Assembly: GCA_002286855.1 (NCBI GenBank)
Contig: NRSV01000064.1
Span: 124,001-188,000 of the forward strand
Length of the DNA: 64,000 nt
Source of the DNA: Bipolaris cookei
Taxonomy: Eukaryota > Ascomycota > Dothideomycetes > Pleosporales > Pleosporaceae
Direction of reading: 5' to 3'
Position 1 is the stretch's first letter; the number at the start of each line of letters is the position of its first letter. A model generated the notes under the pieces. The model was given only the letters and a program-made list of their open reading frames with translations. It did no database searches and was not told the origin of the DNA. Both the position numbers and the translations under genes were made by a program. Of this stretch, positions 1-11,163 are shown in pieces.

Positions 1-33
1 GTGCTTGCGCACTCGACTCATGGAGTCAGTGAC

Positions 34-170
34 TTATTTGCCCTGGGAAAATTGTTAGCATTTGAATAAAATGGAGGATAGAGGCAAGGGTGACGTACGG
101 GGCAGCCATCACAGCTGCAGGTAGCGCCGCAGTTGCAGGCACCGGAAGCACATCCGCAGTTACCCTTCAT
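34..170 (-). CDS. copper-type metallothionein, 26 aa, two exons
   Basis: Small metal-binding protein. Exon 1 is 170-99 and exon 2 is 42-34, joined across a 56-nt intron (43-98) with donor GTACGT, branch site GCTAAC (minus strand of 54-59) and acceptor CCCAG. The spliced product has 26 residues with seven cysteines at 5, 7, 12, 14, 18, 20 and 23, that is CxC-x4-CxC-x3-CxC-x2-C, and ends GK. This spacing closely follows the short Neurospora-type fungal copper metallothioneins, which bind Cu(I) in the cytosol. Without splicing the frame runs to 50 codons with a non-conserved tail. The start is the only ATG directly before the Cys array, and a TATA box lies 122 bp upstream. Family assignment is strong; the metal bound in vivo is inferred. 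Confidence 0.88.
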
Positions 171-1164
171 GTTGATGGTGGTATTGGGTGGGTTGAAAAG
201 AGCTTTGATGGTGTTGATTGTTGGCTTGAGAGGCTTTGGGTGTTTGATTGTGAGATGAGAAGAAGAAGAGCGAGGAGGTGTCGAGGGAAATCTTATATAC
301 CCAAGGCATGCGCGACTTGTGCGGGCGTGCCAATGCAGTGGCGGCTTCCCCCAACCAACGGCCAACGCCTGCCCCGCTCCTGAGCCCTGAATTGCCTTTC
401 TAGGTAACCCCACTGGCCGGCCAATCCCGGGCCTGCGATTGGCCTGCGCGCTTTGTGTGGTGCTTAGTGTGGAGTGAGGCACTTGTGCGCCTTTCTAGCC
501 CTCCACTGCCCTCTGCCCTACCCTGCGCCACTTGCCTCAACACACAGAAACAGTGGGGGGCGCGCTTTGTGCGGATTCCAGGCTATGACATGCAGCCAGC
601 CGTGGTACTCTAGCACTGCACATTGCCCCCATGTCACCCCTCATCGCAGAGCCTGCGAGGATCCCCATTCCTCTCCAGCCTGACTGCAGCAAAGACCCTT
701 TTTTTCCACACATAGCAAATAACGTTTCAATTGCCAACCGACGCCGATAGCGGCCAGGTGGGCTCGAGTCTCTCTGTGCAACACGGGGCCCGGGAACACC
801 CTACAAACAGCTAGTATCCATGGCCAAGCATGTGAGTTTTACTAGTAGTTGCCTGGATTAGCACCAGCATATCCCTTTCCTTCTTAACCCACGATCAAAG
901 CCCCAGAGCAATCAGCCAAGTGTTGGTGGGTGATTATTTCCTACAAGGATAATGACAAAGTATATCATGTCATCAAGTATGTAGGACCAAACTCAATCCG
1001 AATGCGCAGACAAATCGTTCTCCACATCTATCTGACACATGCTTGATGCTACTGGTCGTACCTCTATGCCTACTTATGCCTAAACTCATCCATGGGCAAA
1101 GCTCCACCCCGAGTACGATAACACCGCTCAGCAACGACTACATGTCTACTGTAACTGATTCCAT
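171..1164. other. intergenic: metallothionein promoter and TFIIIC-subunit 3' flank
   Basis: Apart from the TATA box, no coding exon is supported. The open frames here lack family similarity and overlap on both strands. The right part is the 3' flank of the TFIIIC-subunit gene. Confidence 0.6.
292..299 (-). promoter_or_regulatory. TATA box of the metallothionein gene
   Basis: TATATAAG on the minus strand, 122 bp upstream of the metallothionein ATG at 170. A strong TATA box fits a highly inducible small gene. The position is seen; its use is inferred. Confidence 0.55.
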
Positions 1165-3772
1165 TCAGCCGTCAAATTTACCGCCGCAGTAGACACAAGC
1201 ATCGCAAGCGAGGAACAGCACCCGTCCCAGCGTAACTGGAAGCTCCCTTTCTTCTTCTTCTTCTTCTTCTTCTTCTTCTTCTTCTTCTTCTTCTTCTTCT
1301 TCTTCTTCTTCTTCCTCCTCTTCCCCCACTTCCCCCACTTCCTCATCCCCCTCATCTTCTTCGCCATCCTTATCCTGTTCTCGACTCACATCATTGCCCT
1401 GCTCCAATCCCTCTTTTTCTCCTCTGTTTTGCGATCCGCCCACCTCCTTTATGGCGTTGTCCTCTGCAGCATCCTCGCCCTTGTTTTCCACACTCTCCTG
1501 GGCTATCACATACTCATCGCTCAAGAATGGCGTGCTGCAAATACTGCAGTACTTTGTGATACCGGGTGCCTGGATGGCAAGAAAACTCAATCCGCATCTC
1601 GCAAATTGATGTCCGTTCGTGCATGAGGCTGACGTCAAGTCGGTGAATGGTATCGAGGCAGAGCAAAACTCGCATCCCTCCTCCCATACGGCCGCAGCCT
1701 CTTGTTGCGAATCATTGCCATTACCGTTTGTCTCAGTACTGACCGTTCGAGACTCATCAGTACCTAAGGCACCGGACTCTACGCAATTCTCGCTCTCTGA
1801 AGAGCCATATCCCATGACCGCATTGACAAGCTCGATGAGCTGTTTGTGCTGAGCCACTATCTCCGTGCTCAAGGCTGAATTCACAAGTGACGCCGGAAGG
1901 CTGTGCACTGCATTGGCAAGACGATACGCTATCAGCGTTCTCTCGAGCTCATGTGATGTCCCGGTCTTGCAGGCTTGGGAGACGAGTATCGTATACCGGT
2001 CTTTGAGTGTATGCGAGTTGAGAAAGGCCGTCATCTTGGACGCTTTGATCAGTGAGTTCAAATCGCCTGCGTCAGCATACAGACGAACCCTGTCTGCATA
2101 ATCTTCGGTAACGCGGGGAGCTGGATACGCCCTGGTAAGCTTTTGTACAATCTCCTCAGCAAACGCAGGCATGTCGTCCTGATCCTCGACCATCTCCTCT
2201 GCCAGCTTACGGATCGTATAGCTAACTCCTTCTGCGCTGACATTCGCTTTGGGGAAAGCCTCCCGCTCCTCGCTGCTATTTCGTAAAGAACTAATGGCAA
2301 CCGTCCCACTCCTATCCGCAGGTATACCATACTCGATCATGTTGGACGGATGCACGCTATTACACGCTGCAATGAAATCGCCTAGCGGAGATTTTGACAA
2401 GCCCCAAACTTTGGCCTTACTGTTGCCCTTGAGCCCATTTTTAACGCTAAACAGTGCAATGTTATTTTCAATCTTCTCTCGCCAACTTGGATTACCAAGG
2501 CTTTCGAAACCCTTGGGGGATATCTCAAGGGCAGATGTCTGATTATGCAGAGTTGAAAGCAGTGAGCTTAGATGTAAACGACATGTCGAGCCATCAGGAG
2601 TATCCCACACCGCGCCGGAAATCTGATCCCATCGCCCGTCAAGACTGTGTGTCTTTGTTTCAATAATAGAACCGTCGTAAGCAGATATGGTAAGACAGAC
2701 GAGCCCCGAATTTGTGAAAAGGGCAAGCTTGAGTCGATTTCCATCTTCAACCTTAGGCGACCACTTCATTGGGCCTTGGTATCGCAGTTCGCATCCAGGG
2801 TACATGACTTCCTTCTCCGTGCATATGCCGTCAGGCCGATGCTTAATGACTCTTGCCCGCACGTCTTCGTTCGTTGCGTACACAACCACCGAACGGAAGC
2901 CATCGTCAAATAGAACCCACGGACTCCAGGCGATATGAGATATGTACCGCTGTTGTTTCATCACATCTTCAAACACACGTGGTTCCGAGAAGACACCATC
3001 TGGGTTTGGTGTCAACGACTCATGAGTTAGAACCTCCGCTGTCCAATATCGCCCAACCCCTAGGGTAGAAGTGGGTGATTCGACTGCCACAAAAACTAGG
3101 TGGTTGTCATCATTGGAAACAGCTAGAAAGTGTCGAGAGTACATGAGACTAGTCCCAATGATTCCAATTGTTTCGGACAAAGGCAGAGCAGGTGCCCATA
3201 TAAACGCCCGAATGCGGCTTCTCAAGCGCAGCTGTTCTTTGGGTGATACCGTCAAGTGGCTAGGTTCGTCATCGCAGCCGCTAAAATGCTCAGCGAGCGC
3301 ATCATTAATGATGAGGCGCCGGGACCAGCTTGATTCGTCTTGCGGCTTACCTTCGGCTGACCAGATAGAAAGGGTCAGGTTCGCGGTAAGAACGCCAAGA
3401 GCGCATTTCCGATGCTTTGCAAGACCCTGCGGTGACCACGCGATACTGAGAGGAGCGCTATTGGATATTTCCTCGCCAATAGAGTAGTTGGATAGTGGCG
3501 CGAGTTCTTTGAGTGGCAGTTCATCAGTTGAGAAAAGAGGTACCTTGAGGGGAACATGTTGCCACTGTGGAAGAACTTGGTCCCTATCAAAATCGACGGT
3601 ATTTGGAAACTACAAGACCATCAGCGGGTGTCATCTTGAGGCCTCTTCTCCCAAAGAAACGTACAAGCAGCTCCACACGTTCATCAGACGCTAGTGCAAT
3701 AATGCCGTCTGGGGACCAGTCAATCGCATCAACGCATGCTGGCCAGCACCTGAGCACCGTCACGTTCGACAT
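1165..3772 (-). CDS. transcription factor TFIIIC, delta-type (90 kDa class) subunit, 850 aa
   Basis: Subunit of the RNA polymerase III factor TFIIIC, which recognises internal promoters of tRNA genes and, with TFIIIA, 5S rRNA. Exon 1 is 3772-3665 (36 aa) and exon 2 is 3609-1165, with a 55-nt intron (donor GTACGT, acceptor TTGTAG, phase 0). The N-terminal part, from a WSPDG-type beta-propeller blade onward, matches the TFIIIC_delta N-terminal domain. Near the C-terminus is the paired-Cys zinc finger of the zf-TFIIIC family (CEFC...CxxGHxFxRC...CSIC), and the protein ends with CVYCGGKF. Between finger and tail sits an acidic run with about two dozen Glu encoded by a pure trinucleotide tract. 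It is transcribed divergently from DBP3. The two family domains make the call firm; the exact yeast orthologue is not assigned (likely the Sfc9/GTF3C4 line). Confidence 0.85.
1250..1314. repeat. (TTC/GAA)n microsatellite coding poly-Glu
   Basis: About 21 uninterrupted TTC units on the plus strand, read as GAA (Glu) in the TFIIIC-subunit gene. Imperfect CTC/TCC copies flank it, giving the longer acidic run. Confidence 0.9.
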
Positions 3773-4146
3773 GACCGCTTACAAAACCTAGAAATTGATC
3801 CTGTGCGTAGTAGCCTGGCAATGGTCATGACTCTTGGTAACGAGGAAATATGAACAAGATCAGCTAGCGCATGATCATCCAGCTTTTTCTCACTAGTGAC
3901 TAGAGTTGTCGAAACCAGAAAAGAAAGCTCTAGTCTAGAGGCGATATTTAGTCTAAATCGCCGCGCACATGGGTAAGATCATGATGAGGCGTAGGGACGC
4001 GGGATTTCTGTTCAGGGTCGCGTACTTGGACAATTTGGACTAGCGCGTGTCTTATCGATTAGAGCTAATGCCGACCGCCGACGAAAAAAGTGATTTTTCC
4101 ACCTTCTTTTGCTGCTCCCGCACGTATAGCATTGCGCATCGACAAG
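3773..4146. promoter_or_regulatory. shared divergent promoter, TFIIIC subunit / DBP3
   Basis: 374 bp between two divergent start codons. No TATA box or obvious known site is clear by eye. The arrangement suggests joint control of Pol III transcription and rRNA processing genes, which is inference only. Confidence 0.5.
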
Positions 4147-6075
4147 ATGGGTAAACGACCAATTTCCGATGTTGTCGCCGAAGACGGTGCGACCACTGTT
4201 CCCGAAATCTCAAGAAAGAAGAGCAAGAAGGACAAGAGCAAGAAGCTCAACAAATCCGCCCCTGTCGACGCGATAGAAACCAATGGCCATACCGACGAGG
4301 TGACAAACGGCAAGAGCGCGGACGGCTTAGAGGACGAGGACAAGCTATCAAAGGCTGAGCGCAAGGCGGCAAAGAAGGCCAAGAAGGAAGCCAAAGAGGC
4401 CAAGAAGGCCAAGAAGGCGGCAGTAGAGGCTGAAGTAAAAGACTCTAATGGCGTTGTCGCAGAAGACGAGGAGACCATAAAGGCTGCGGAGAAGGCAGCG
4501 CGGAAGGCAGAGAAAAAGCGTCTGAAGGCGTTGGCCAAGGGCGAAGAAACTGCCGGGTCCACATCCTTAACAACATCCCCACCAACCACCACTACCGTGG
4601 AGCCTGCAACGACGAACGAGACAAACGCAGCGCCAGGACAATATGAGGAGAGCAAGGAGCTGACACAGCTTCCTCAGTCAGAGATTGATGCTTTCCTGGC
4701 TAAGAACACCATGACCATCCAGGACCCCAAGCCTACTGGCAATAAACTGCGCCCCATCTTGAGCTTCAAGTATTTGCCTGTCGACGATACGCTACGCGCC
4801 TTTTTCTCCAAATTTAGCGCACCCACACCTATCCAAGCAGCCACATGGCCATTTTTGCTGGCAGGAAGGGACATGGTTGGTGTTGCCGAGACTGGCTCGG
4901 GCAAGACGTTGGCATTTGGTGTGCCTTGCGTACGCAACATCGCCGCATTGTCCAAGGACAAGCGGAAGGGTATCAAGGCCGTCATTGTGTCGCCTACTCG
5001 CGAGCTGGCGGTCCAGATCTACGACCAATTGGTAGCCCTGGCGACACCTGTCGGACTTTCAGTCGTCTGTGTGTACGGTGGTGTACCAAAGGACCCGCAA
5101 GTCGCTGCTTGTCGCAAAGCGCATATTGTTGTTGCTACACCGGGTCGTCTTAACGACTTGATTAGCGATGGTTCTGCGGACCTCAGCAAAGCCGAGTACG
5201 TAGTGCTTGACGAGGCCGATCGTATGCTCGACAAGGGTTTCGAAGAAGCAATCCGACAGATTATCTCGCAGACGCCCAAGAAGCGCCAAACGCTCATGTT
5301 CACTGCTACTTGGCCGCCTTCAGTTCGGGATCTTGCATCTACATTTATGAGTTCGCCGGTCAGAATCACCATCGGTGACAATCAATCTGGGGAGCTTCGT
5401 GCCAACGTGCGCATCAAGCAGGTGGTCGAGGTTGTGGATCCCCGCGCCAAGGAGCAGCGTCTTTTGCAGCTGCTCAAGCAATATCAGTCGGGCAAAAACA
5501 AGGAAGATCGCATTCTTGTATTCTGCTTGTACAAAAAGGAAGCGGTGCGCATTGAGAACTTCATTCGCATGAAGGGCTTCCGCGTAGGCGGCATTCATGG
5601 CGATTTGAGCCAAGAAAAGCGCAGTGCGTCACTTGCGGCGTTCAAAGAAGGCCATGTGCCACTGCTCGTCGCGACGGATGTGGCTGCACGTGGACTCGAC
5701 ATCCCGGCCGTCAAAGTAGTCATCAACGTCACGTTTCCATTGACAGCTGAAGATTACGTGCATAGGATTGGTAGGACTGGTCGCGCTGGAAAGGAAGGTC
5801 TAGCTATTACCTTGTTTACCGAACACGACAAGGCGCTTTCTGGCTCGTGAGTCACACCCTCCCACCCCTTCTTGTAATGTATCAGCAATATGAGAGGCGT
5901 AAGCTGACAAATTTCTTGCAGATTGATCAATGTGCTCAAGGCCGCGAACCAGCCTGTACCGGAAGAGCTGATGAAGTTTGGCACCACAGTCAAGAAGAAG
6001 GAACACGGGGCGTATGGAGCCTTTTACAAGGACACGGAAAATGCCAAGGCCGCGACGAAGATTACTTTTGACTAG
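4147..6075 (+). CDS. DBP3: ATP-dependent RNA helicase Dbp3, 617 aa
   Basis: Nucleolar DEAD-box helicase of 60S ribosome biogenesis; in yeast Dbp3 assists early pre-rRNA cleavage. Exons are 4147-5846 and 5922-6075, with a 75-nt intron (GTGAGT, branch AGCTGAC, acceptor TGCAG). Residues 1-170 are a Lys/Ala/Glu-rich extension typical of Dbp3. The core holds motif I AETGSGKT (247-254), PTREL, TPGR, DEAD (355-358), TATWP as the motif III variant, and HRIGRTGRAG. Exon 2 supplies the expected C-terminal tail ending KITFD. An in-frame ATG at 4090 would add 19 residues; I chose 4147 because MGKRP starts the usual Lys-rich extension. Splicing restores the frame past the unspliced stop at 5848. Confidence 0.92.
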
Positions 6076-6575
6076 AAGTATTGATTTTCAGCACCGTATA
6101 TGTTGTGTGCGTGTATCAAAGTTTAGTATGGTTGACGAATTGGTCGGCGAAGTGTTAAGAAATGCGGTCATGGACTTTTATATGGCAGATACTAGAGCAT
6201 TGATCTAGCGTAGGCGCCTCGGACCAAGAGAAGTTAAAATTCCCCGATGTTGTCCGTATGTAGATGGTGGAGATGCAATCTATTACTTACTATACTTTCG
6301 TCTAACTTGCATACTAAGTCTCCTTAATGATTTCCATGATTTTATCTCTTTTTTTTTGCACCTGAACTACAGTACAAGAACCCTTGGGAGTTACTACGTA
6401 TATACTTCCATACATCCATCATCCCGTATGTCTCTTCTCAAGCTCTATGAGCAAACCCAACCCACCCACCCCCCCCCAAAAAAAAAACTTAAGTTCACCC
6501 TAAACGCCTCACCCGTAGGCTAAACCTCTGTAGTCCGCAACGGAAGGGGGGAAAGAATACGAGATTAAAGTCTAG

Positions 6576-6603
6576 AAAGAAGAAGAAGAAGAAGAAGAAG
6601 AGA
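6576..6603. repeat. short (GAA)n tract
   Basis: About eight to nine AAG/GAA units in non-coding DNA between DBP3 and the small Cys-rich gene. Confidence 0.8.
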
Positions 6604-6838
6604 AGGGGAAGAGGGAAAGGGGTGGGTATGTGCGTTTCAAAAGGGCAACATCGCCGAGTTTGTAGTCGGCGACCAAAAATGTCGGAGAAAAGCGCATGCG
6701 GGCCAATCACCGGGACGCGCGTAAGAACCAAAGTTGCGGTGTTGGGGCGTCCGGGTGTGGAGGGCGACCCAGAGAGGTCGGCGAAGAGGATGGGTTGGGA
6801 TTGTGTGGGTACACGTAAGTATGTGTGATTTCCTTGTT

Positions 6839-6846
6839 TATATAAA
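6839..6846 (+). promoter_or_regulatory. TATA box upstream of the 57-aa Cys-rich gene
   Basis: TATATAAA lies 171 bp upstream of the ATG at 7017, in the right orientation for the small spliced gene. Confidence 0.5.
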
Positions 6847-7016
6847 GGTGGGAGTGGAGGTATATATGAGGGGGGTAAGGGCGATATGGTTGTCTTTGTC
6901 TGAAGATCTTTTTTTTAACTTCGTAAAGCGAGATTGATCGTCGGATTATCCTACGTACCTATATACTACGACACTACACAAGAAGTGGATTGAATACCTA
7001 CAACAAAATAATCACC

Positions 7017-7277
7017 ATGTGCAAGAAAGCTTCATGCGACTCGTGCCGTACGTCTTCTCCATTCGTTCGTCACACCCGACAGACAGATGTGCTTTGACAT
7101 GCCATCCTATCAAGGCATTGCTGACACTTTGTAGACAAGATCACTTGGTGGGGCTGTGGAAAGCACGTTGCTGGTGTCATGGAGAGCGTTCCGTCAGAGC
7201 AGTGGTGCACATGTGTACCACGGATCGAACAAGAGGGACAGCAATACCCGCCCAAGGGCTCTTTGTCATCGGCATGA
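7017..7277 (+). CDS. conserved-looking small Cys/Trp protein, 57 aa, two exons
   Basis: Exon 1 (7017-7047) codes the first ten residues, with C2, C7 and C10; the His11 codon is split by an 87-nt intron (7048-7134; donor GTACGT, branch GCTGAC, acceptor TGTAG). Exon 2 (7135-7277) codes the rest. The product has paired cysteines (CDSC, later CTC), a WWGCGKH motif at 15-21 and a hydrophilic tail. I recall short fungal hypothetical proteins with this start and WWGCG motif, which is recollection, not a search. The Cys/His pattern suggests metal binding; no function is known to me. Exon 1 is far below any length cutoff, so the gene is easily missed. Confidence 0.75.
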
Positions 7278-9389
7278 CTCCCAGCGTGGTTGAGCGGGCG
7301 TAAGAATTGATGGCAGGATAACTGGTACTAATATCAATTTCGGCCTGCTCGGGCCAAGAACAAAACCCACGCAGGAAGATTGTACACGGCACGGCGTACG
7401 GAGGAGTAAAGGTGTGAAGAAGGGCGTTTTCTTGGCCTTTACGGCATGATGCGGATGTTGTTTTTTTTCCTCTGAGAAGGCTTAGTGATTTGCAATATTA
7501 CAACAATACCGTTACTAATTTCTACGAATGGTTAATTGAAACAATTGGTGCTTTAGACACCAGCCAGCATCCACAAAGGCACATGTGCGTATGTATTTTG
7601 ATGCAAAACACTGCAGATCCGCTGGGCGCATTCGAGCCCAGCCAGGTGAGCCGGCAATAGCAGTAGCCATGTTGGACGGCGAGATGTCGGTTTGCGACCT
7701 TTATGTGGTTCTGACAGAACTTTGCAGTCATGCTTACGTACCCGGACCAAACACATAGAACAGGGTGGTACGGCATGTGGGCTTGGTGCTCGCGGGTTGC
7801 AAAGAAGACTGGGCGGGGGGTGCACCGACGCTCCCGCCCGGGTCGATTGCCGTTTGAAACGGCTTCTAGAAAAGGCTGCGGAGCTCCGACTTGAAACAAG
7901 CATCCTGTTTGTGTACGAGGAGGGGCAGCGCGATATTATTCTCCTTGTGCTGTCGGACGCGTAGAAGAGGAGTTGCAAATGCGTAGCGGGTACAGGGCAA
8001 ATGACAAGACGACGTACAGAAGGCTGTGACCCAGGATGCCGGGAAGACAAGAGCCATTGTGTTTATGATGCGGTGGTGGAGGGGCGGTGGTGTGCGGGCA
8101 GAGGAGCCAATGGGTCCGGGAGAAGGGGAAGCCGCATGGTGAGGCTGGTCTCATAATGGGTCTGCTAAGTATAGGCGTTGCAGGAGTGGGTGGGAGAAGG
8201 GCGCGCAGATGAGCAGTTTCAGGTATTGGCCGTAGTGGCCTAGAAATGATAGGCGGAAGTGTCTGGCCGGCCTGGCGAAACAGAGGGAGAGAGGGGTCAC
8301 GAGAGTGACTCGCGCAATTCACACAGTGGCTGGACCGTAGGGCGGCTAGCCAAAGTTTGTTGCTGGGGCGGCAGAGTATATTTTGGAGTGTATCGCCGGT
8401 CTCATGTGGCCTCTTGTAGCATGTTGGTGTTGAGTCGTGGTCCTGCAATAGATGGTGCCTGGCCGACCCCGCCTTCCCATCTTAGACAGCACTGGGAGTG
8501 CGAGTAAGTAGTAGGGGGAGTAGGAGGAGTAGCAGTGGCAGCAGCACCAGCAGCAGCACCAACACCACGCGCGCCACCGCACCACCTTGTTGATGACGCC
8601 GTGATATTCCAGGGACGCTGCCTTGATCCACTGTCGCCCCGCCTCGCGCCATCAGCCACGGTCGCTCGCTTTGTGCCGCTTCCCGCGTGGGCGTGTGATA
8701 GTAGAGCATCGAGCTGGGAGGGATTGACTTGGCAGGCCATACTACACACGCTGCCCCACCATCTCTCTCCCCTTTCTGTCACCGCCTCACTCGCCTCCAT
8801 CTTGCGTAGGCAGTCCCAGCCAGTGCCAGAACGAAGCAGCACAGCACAGCACAGCACCACCAAGGGCGCACCATACAGCTACAGCCCTGGGCCGTCCCGC
8901 CAGTGTCTGGTAAGTCACCCATGTCCTCTACTCGTCCAGAGGGGCCGACGCTGCCACTGTGCAGTGGCGCCCAAGATAGCCGCCGGCGCCGTGCACACAG
9001 TCAATTGCTGGTGCTATTGCTGTTGCTGGTGCTGATGCTATCGCCTCCGCCGCTGCTGCTGCTCTGGCTGCTCGTGCCGCGCAGACAAGCACGTGGGGCT
9101 GAACTCGGTGTCTGACACAGACTCGTTTCACCATGAGCGCCCAAAGCACACCCTCCGTCTTGCGAACAATGCCTGTTTGATGACATGTACAGCCTGTGCT
9201 GACCTACAACTCTTTGCAGCTGTCTCTTCACCCTCTACATTGTTGTCCACCTCCCTCGTCTCTTCAATCAGCCCGCACCAACGCAACCGCAGCCCCGCAA
9301 CCACCACCACCACCATCACCATCTGAGCCTCCGCTCGCCTGCTCCTACCCACCGCGCCCTCGCGCATCCCATCCACCACAACCGCCACC
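7278..9389. other. long leader and promoter region of the MAP kinase gene
   Basis: 2.1 kb with no supported protein gene. The right half is rich in CAG/CTG and CAC triplets (near 8530-8570, 9010-9065 and 9296-9325) and holds a likely 5' UTR intron. Open frames on both strands look like products of skewed composition. Confidence 0.5.
8910..9219 (+). other. probable 5' UTR intron of the MAP kinase gene
   Basis: Donor GTAAGT at 8910, branch-like GCTGAC near 9198-9203 and acceptor TTTGCAG ending 9219. At 310 nt it is longer than the coding introns here. Its position between a CT/CA-rich leader and the ATG at 9390 fits a leader intron; RNA evidence is absent. Confidence 0.4.
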
Positions 9390-10657
9390 ATGCCGCCAGC
9401 AGGAAGCGGCAGCTCCAGGAAAATCTCCTTCAACGTCTCGGAGCAGTACGACATCCAAGATGTTGTAGGAGAAGGCGCATACGGTGTCGTATGGTACGTC
9501 TCGTCCGCCAATGGCCCGCTTTCAGCCCCCTAACAACAACCACAGCTCCGCCTTGCACAAGCCCTCGGGCCAAAAGGTTGCCATTAAGAAGATCACGCCC
9601 TTTGACCACTCCATGTTCTGCCTGAGAACACTGCGAGAGATGAAGCTGCTGCGCTACTTCAACCACGAGAACATCATCTCCATCCTGGACATTCAAAAGC
9701 CCCGCAACTACGAGACCTTCACCGAGGTCTACCTAATTCAGGTGTGCAAATTGCTTTGCTTGCAAATGCGCTCTCTTTTCTAACATACCATATAGGAACT
9801 CATGGAGACGGACATGCACCGCGTCATTCGCACACAGGAGCTGTCCGACGACCACTGCCAGTACTTCATCTACCAGACCCTACGCGCCCTCAAGGCCATG
9901 CACTCAGCAAACGTCCTCCACCGTGATCTCAAGCCCTCCAACTTGCTGCTCAACGCAAACTGCGATCTCAAAGTCTGTGATTTTGGTCTCGCTCGATCCG
10001 CCGCTTCGACCGAGGACAACTCGGGTTTCATGACTGAATACGTTGCCACTCGTTGGTACCGTGCGCCAGAGATTATGCTTACCTTCAAGGAGTACACAAA
10101 AGCAATCGACGTATGGAGTGTAGGATGCATCCTCGCTGAGATGCTCAGCGGAAAGCCTCTTTTCCCAGGAAAGGACTGTAAGTCGCGCGCAGTGCCTCCA
10201 AATCAGCTCTGAGAAACTAACCTTTGCCAGACCACCACCAGCTCACATTGATCCTCGACGTACTCGGTACGCCCACCATGGAGGATTACTACGGTATCAA
10301 GTCCCGCCGAGCTCGCGAATACATCCGATCTCTGCCCTTCAAGAAGAAGATCCCCTGGAAGGCCATGTTCCCCAAGACAAACGATTTGGCTCTTGACCTG
10401 CTCGAGCGATTACTGGCTTTCAACCCAGTCAAGCGCATCTCAGTCGAGGACGCGCTCAAGCACCCATATCTTGAGCCCTACCACGACCCAGATGACGAGC
10501 CAGGCGCGGACCCTATCCCGGAGGAGTTTTTCGACTTTGACAAGAACAAGGACAACCTCACCAAGGAACAGTTGAAGCGTGAGTCCAGACGAGTTTCCAC
10601 ACATTGAGTATAAGCTAACAGCACGCAGTTCTCATCTACCAGGAGATTATGCGATAA
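9390..10657 (+). CDS. Fus3/Kss1-class MAP kinase (Pmk1 type), 352 aa
   Basis: Terminal kinase of the pheromone/invasive-growth cascade. In plant-pathogenic fungi its orthologues (Pmk1, Chk1) control appressoria, virulence and conidiation. Five exons: 9390-9493, 9546-9741, 9796-10177, 10231-10578, 10629-10657; introns of 50-54 nt with standard borders. Visible motifs: glycine loop GEGAYGVV (27-34), VAIKK with the catalytic Lys49, HRDLKPSN (from 142), DFG (162-164), and the TEY activation lip (180-182), which marks an ERK-type rather than Hog1-type kinase. A common-docking-like acidic DPDDEP stretch lies near the C-terminus, and the last exon is only 29 nt, ending LLIYQEIMR as in Pmk1 orthologues. 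The class is certain; species-specific names (PMK1/CHK1/AMK1) are not chosen. Confidence 0.96.
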
Positions 10658-11163
10658 AAACCTTCACGTCTTTGGCCCTTGCGCGGGATTAATACAAGAT
10701 ACCACGATCGAGTCCATTTTCGCAACTTGTCTACAGCCAGCTAGTCTGAGCACATTAGCATGTGAGAAGTGGCATACCATGTTCCTGTCATTTGGATTCG
10801 TAGCAGGAGAAACACATTAGCATGACAGCGCAGAGGTGCGCGGATATGAGCTTGAGCTTCGAATATTTTCTATGAGCAATTTCTGTCGTCACAGTGTGAG
10901 ATGACAATAAGCACAAATACATGCTTCTTTGCAAATTGCCTGGCTATTTTGGTGTCCCTGTTCATGATGCACGAGATGGTCTAACACAAAACTTGCGTAT
11001 TGGCGTATCGTTGTGGCCTACAAACACCGCCCAATGCCTTCGTCCTTGATGCTAACTATACAAGAGTGGTGGCATCCTCGCTTTGCAAACACAAACAATC
11101 CCCACTATCATATACACATAATCGTACACGTCGCACATGCCCGAGGTAGCTTCCTGTTTTGAT
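10658..11163. other. convergent 3' flank, MAP kinase / ERV1
   Basis: Non-coding stretch between two stop codons on opposite strands. Nothing further is recognised. Confidence 0.55.

Larger units (their letters stand above)
6076..7016. other. intergenic: low-complexity tracts and promoter of the 57-aa gene
   Basis: Holds a C-run followed by an A-run near 6469-6487, a GAA tract near 6576-6603, and a TATA box at 6839-6846. No coding exon is supported. Confidence 0.6.

Noticed and set aside
18..482. 154-codon frame containing the metallothionein
   Set aside because: Most of it is promoter sequence; the Cys motif begins at 170 and needs splicing to end properly.
1146..1367. ORF with a run of Lys
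   Set aside because: It is the other frame of the GAA tract in the TFIIIC-subunit gene, with no independent support.
8535..9035. 166-codon frame in the MAP kinase leader
   Set aside because: Ala/Cys/Pro runs come from CAG/CTG triplets; no domain, and it crosses the likely leader intron.
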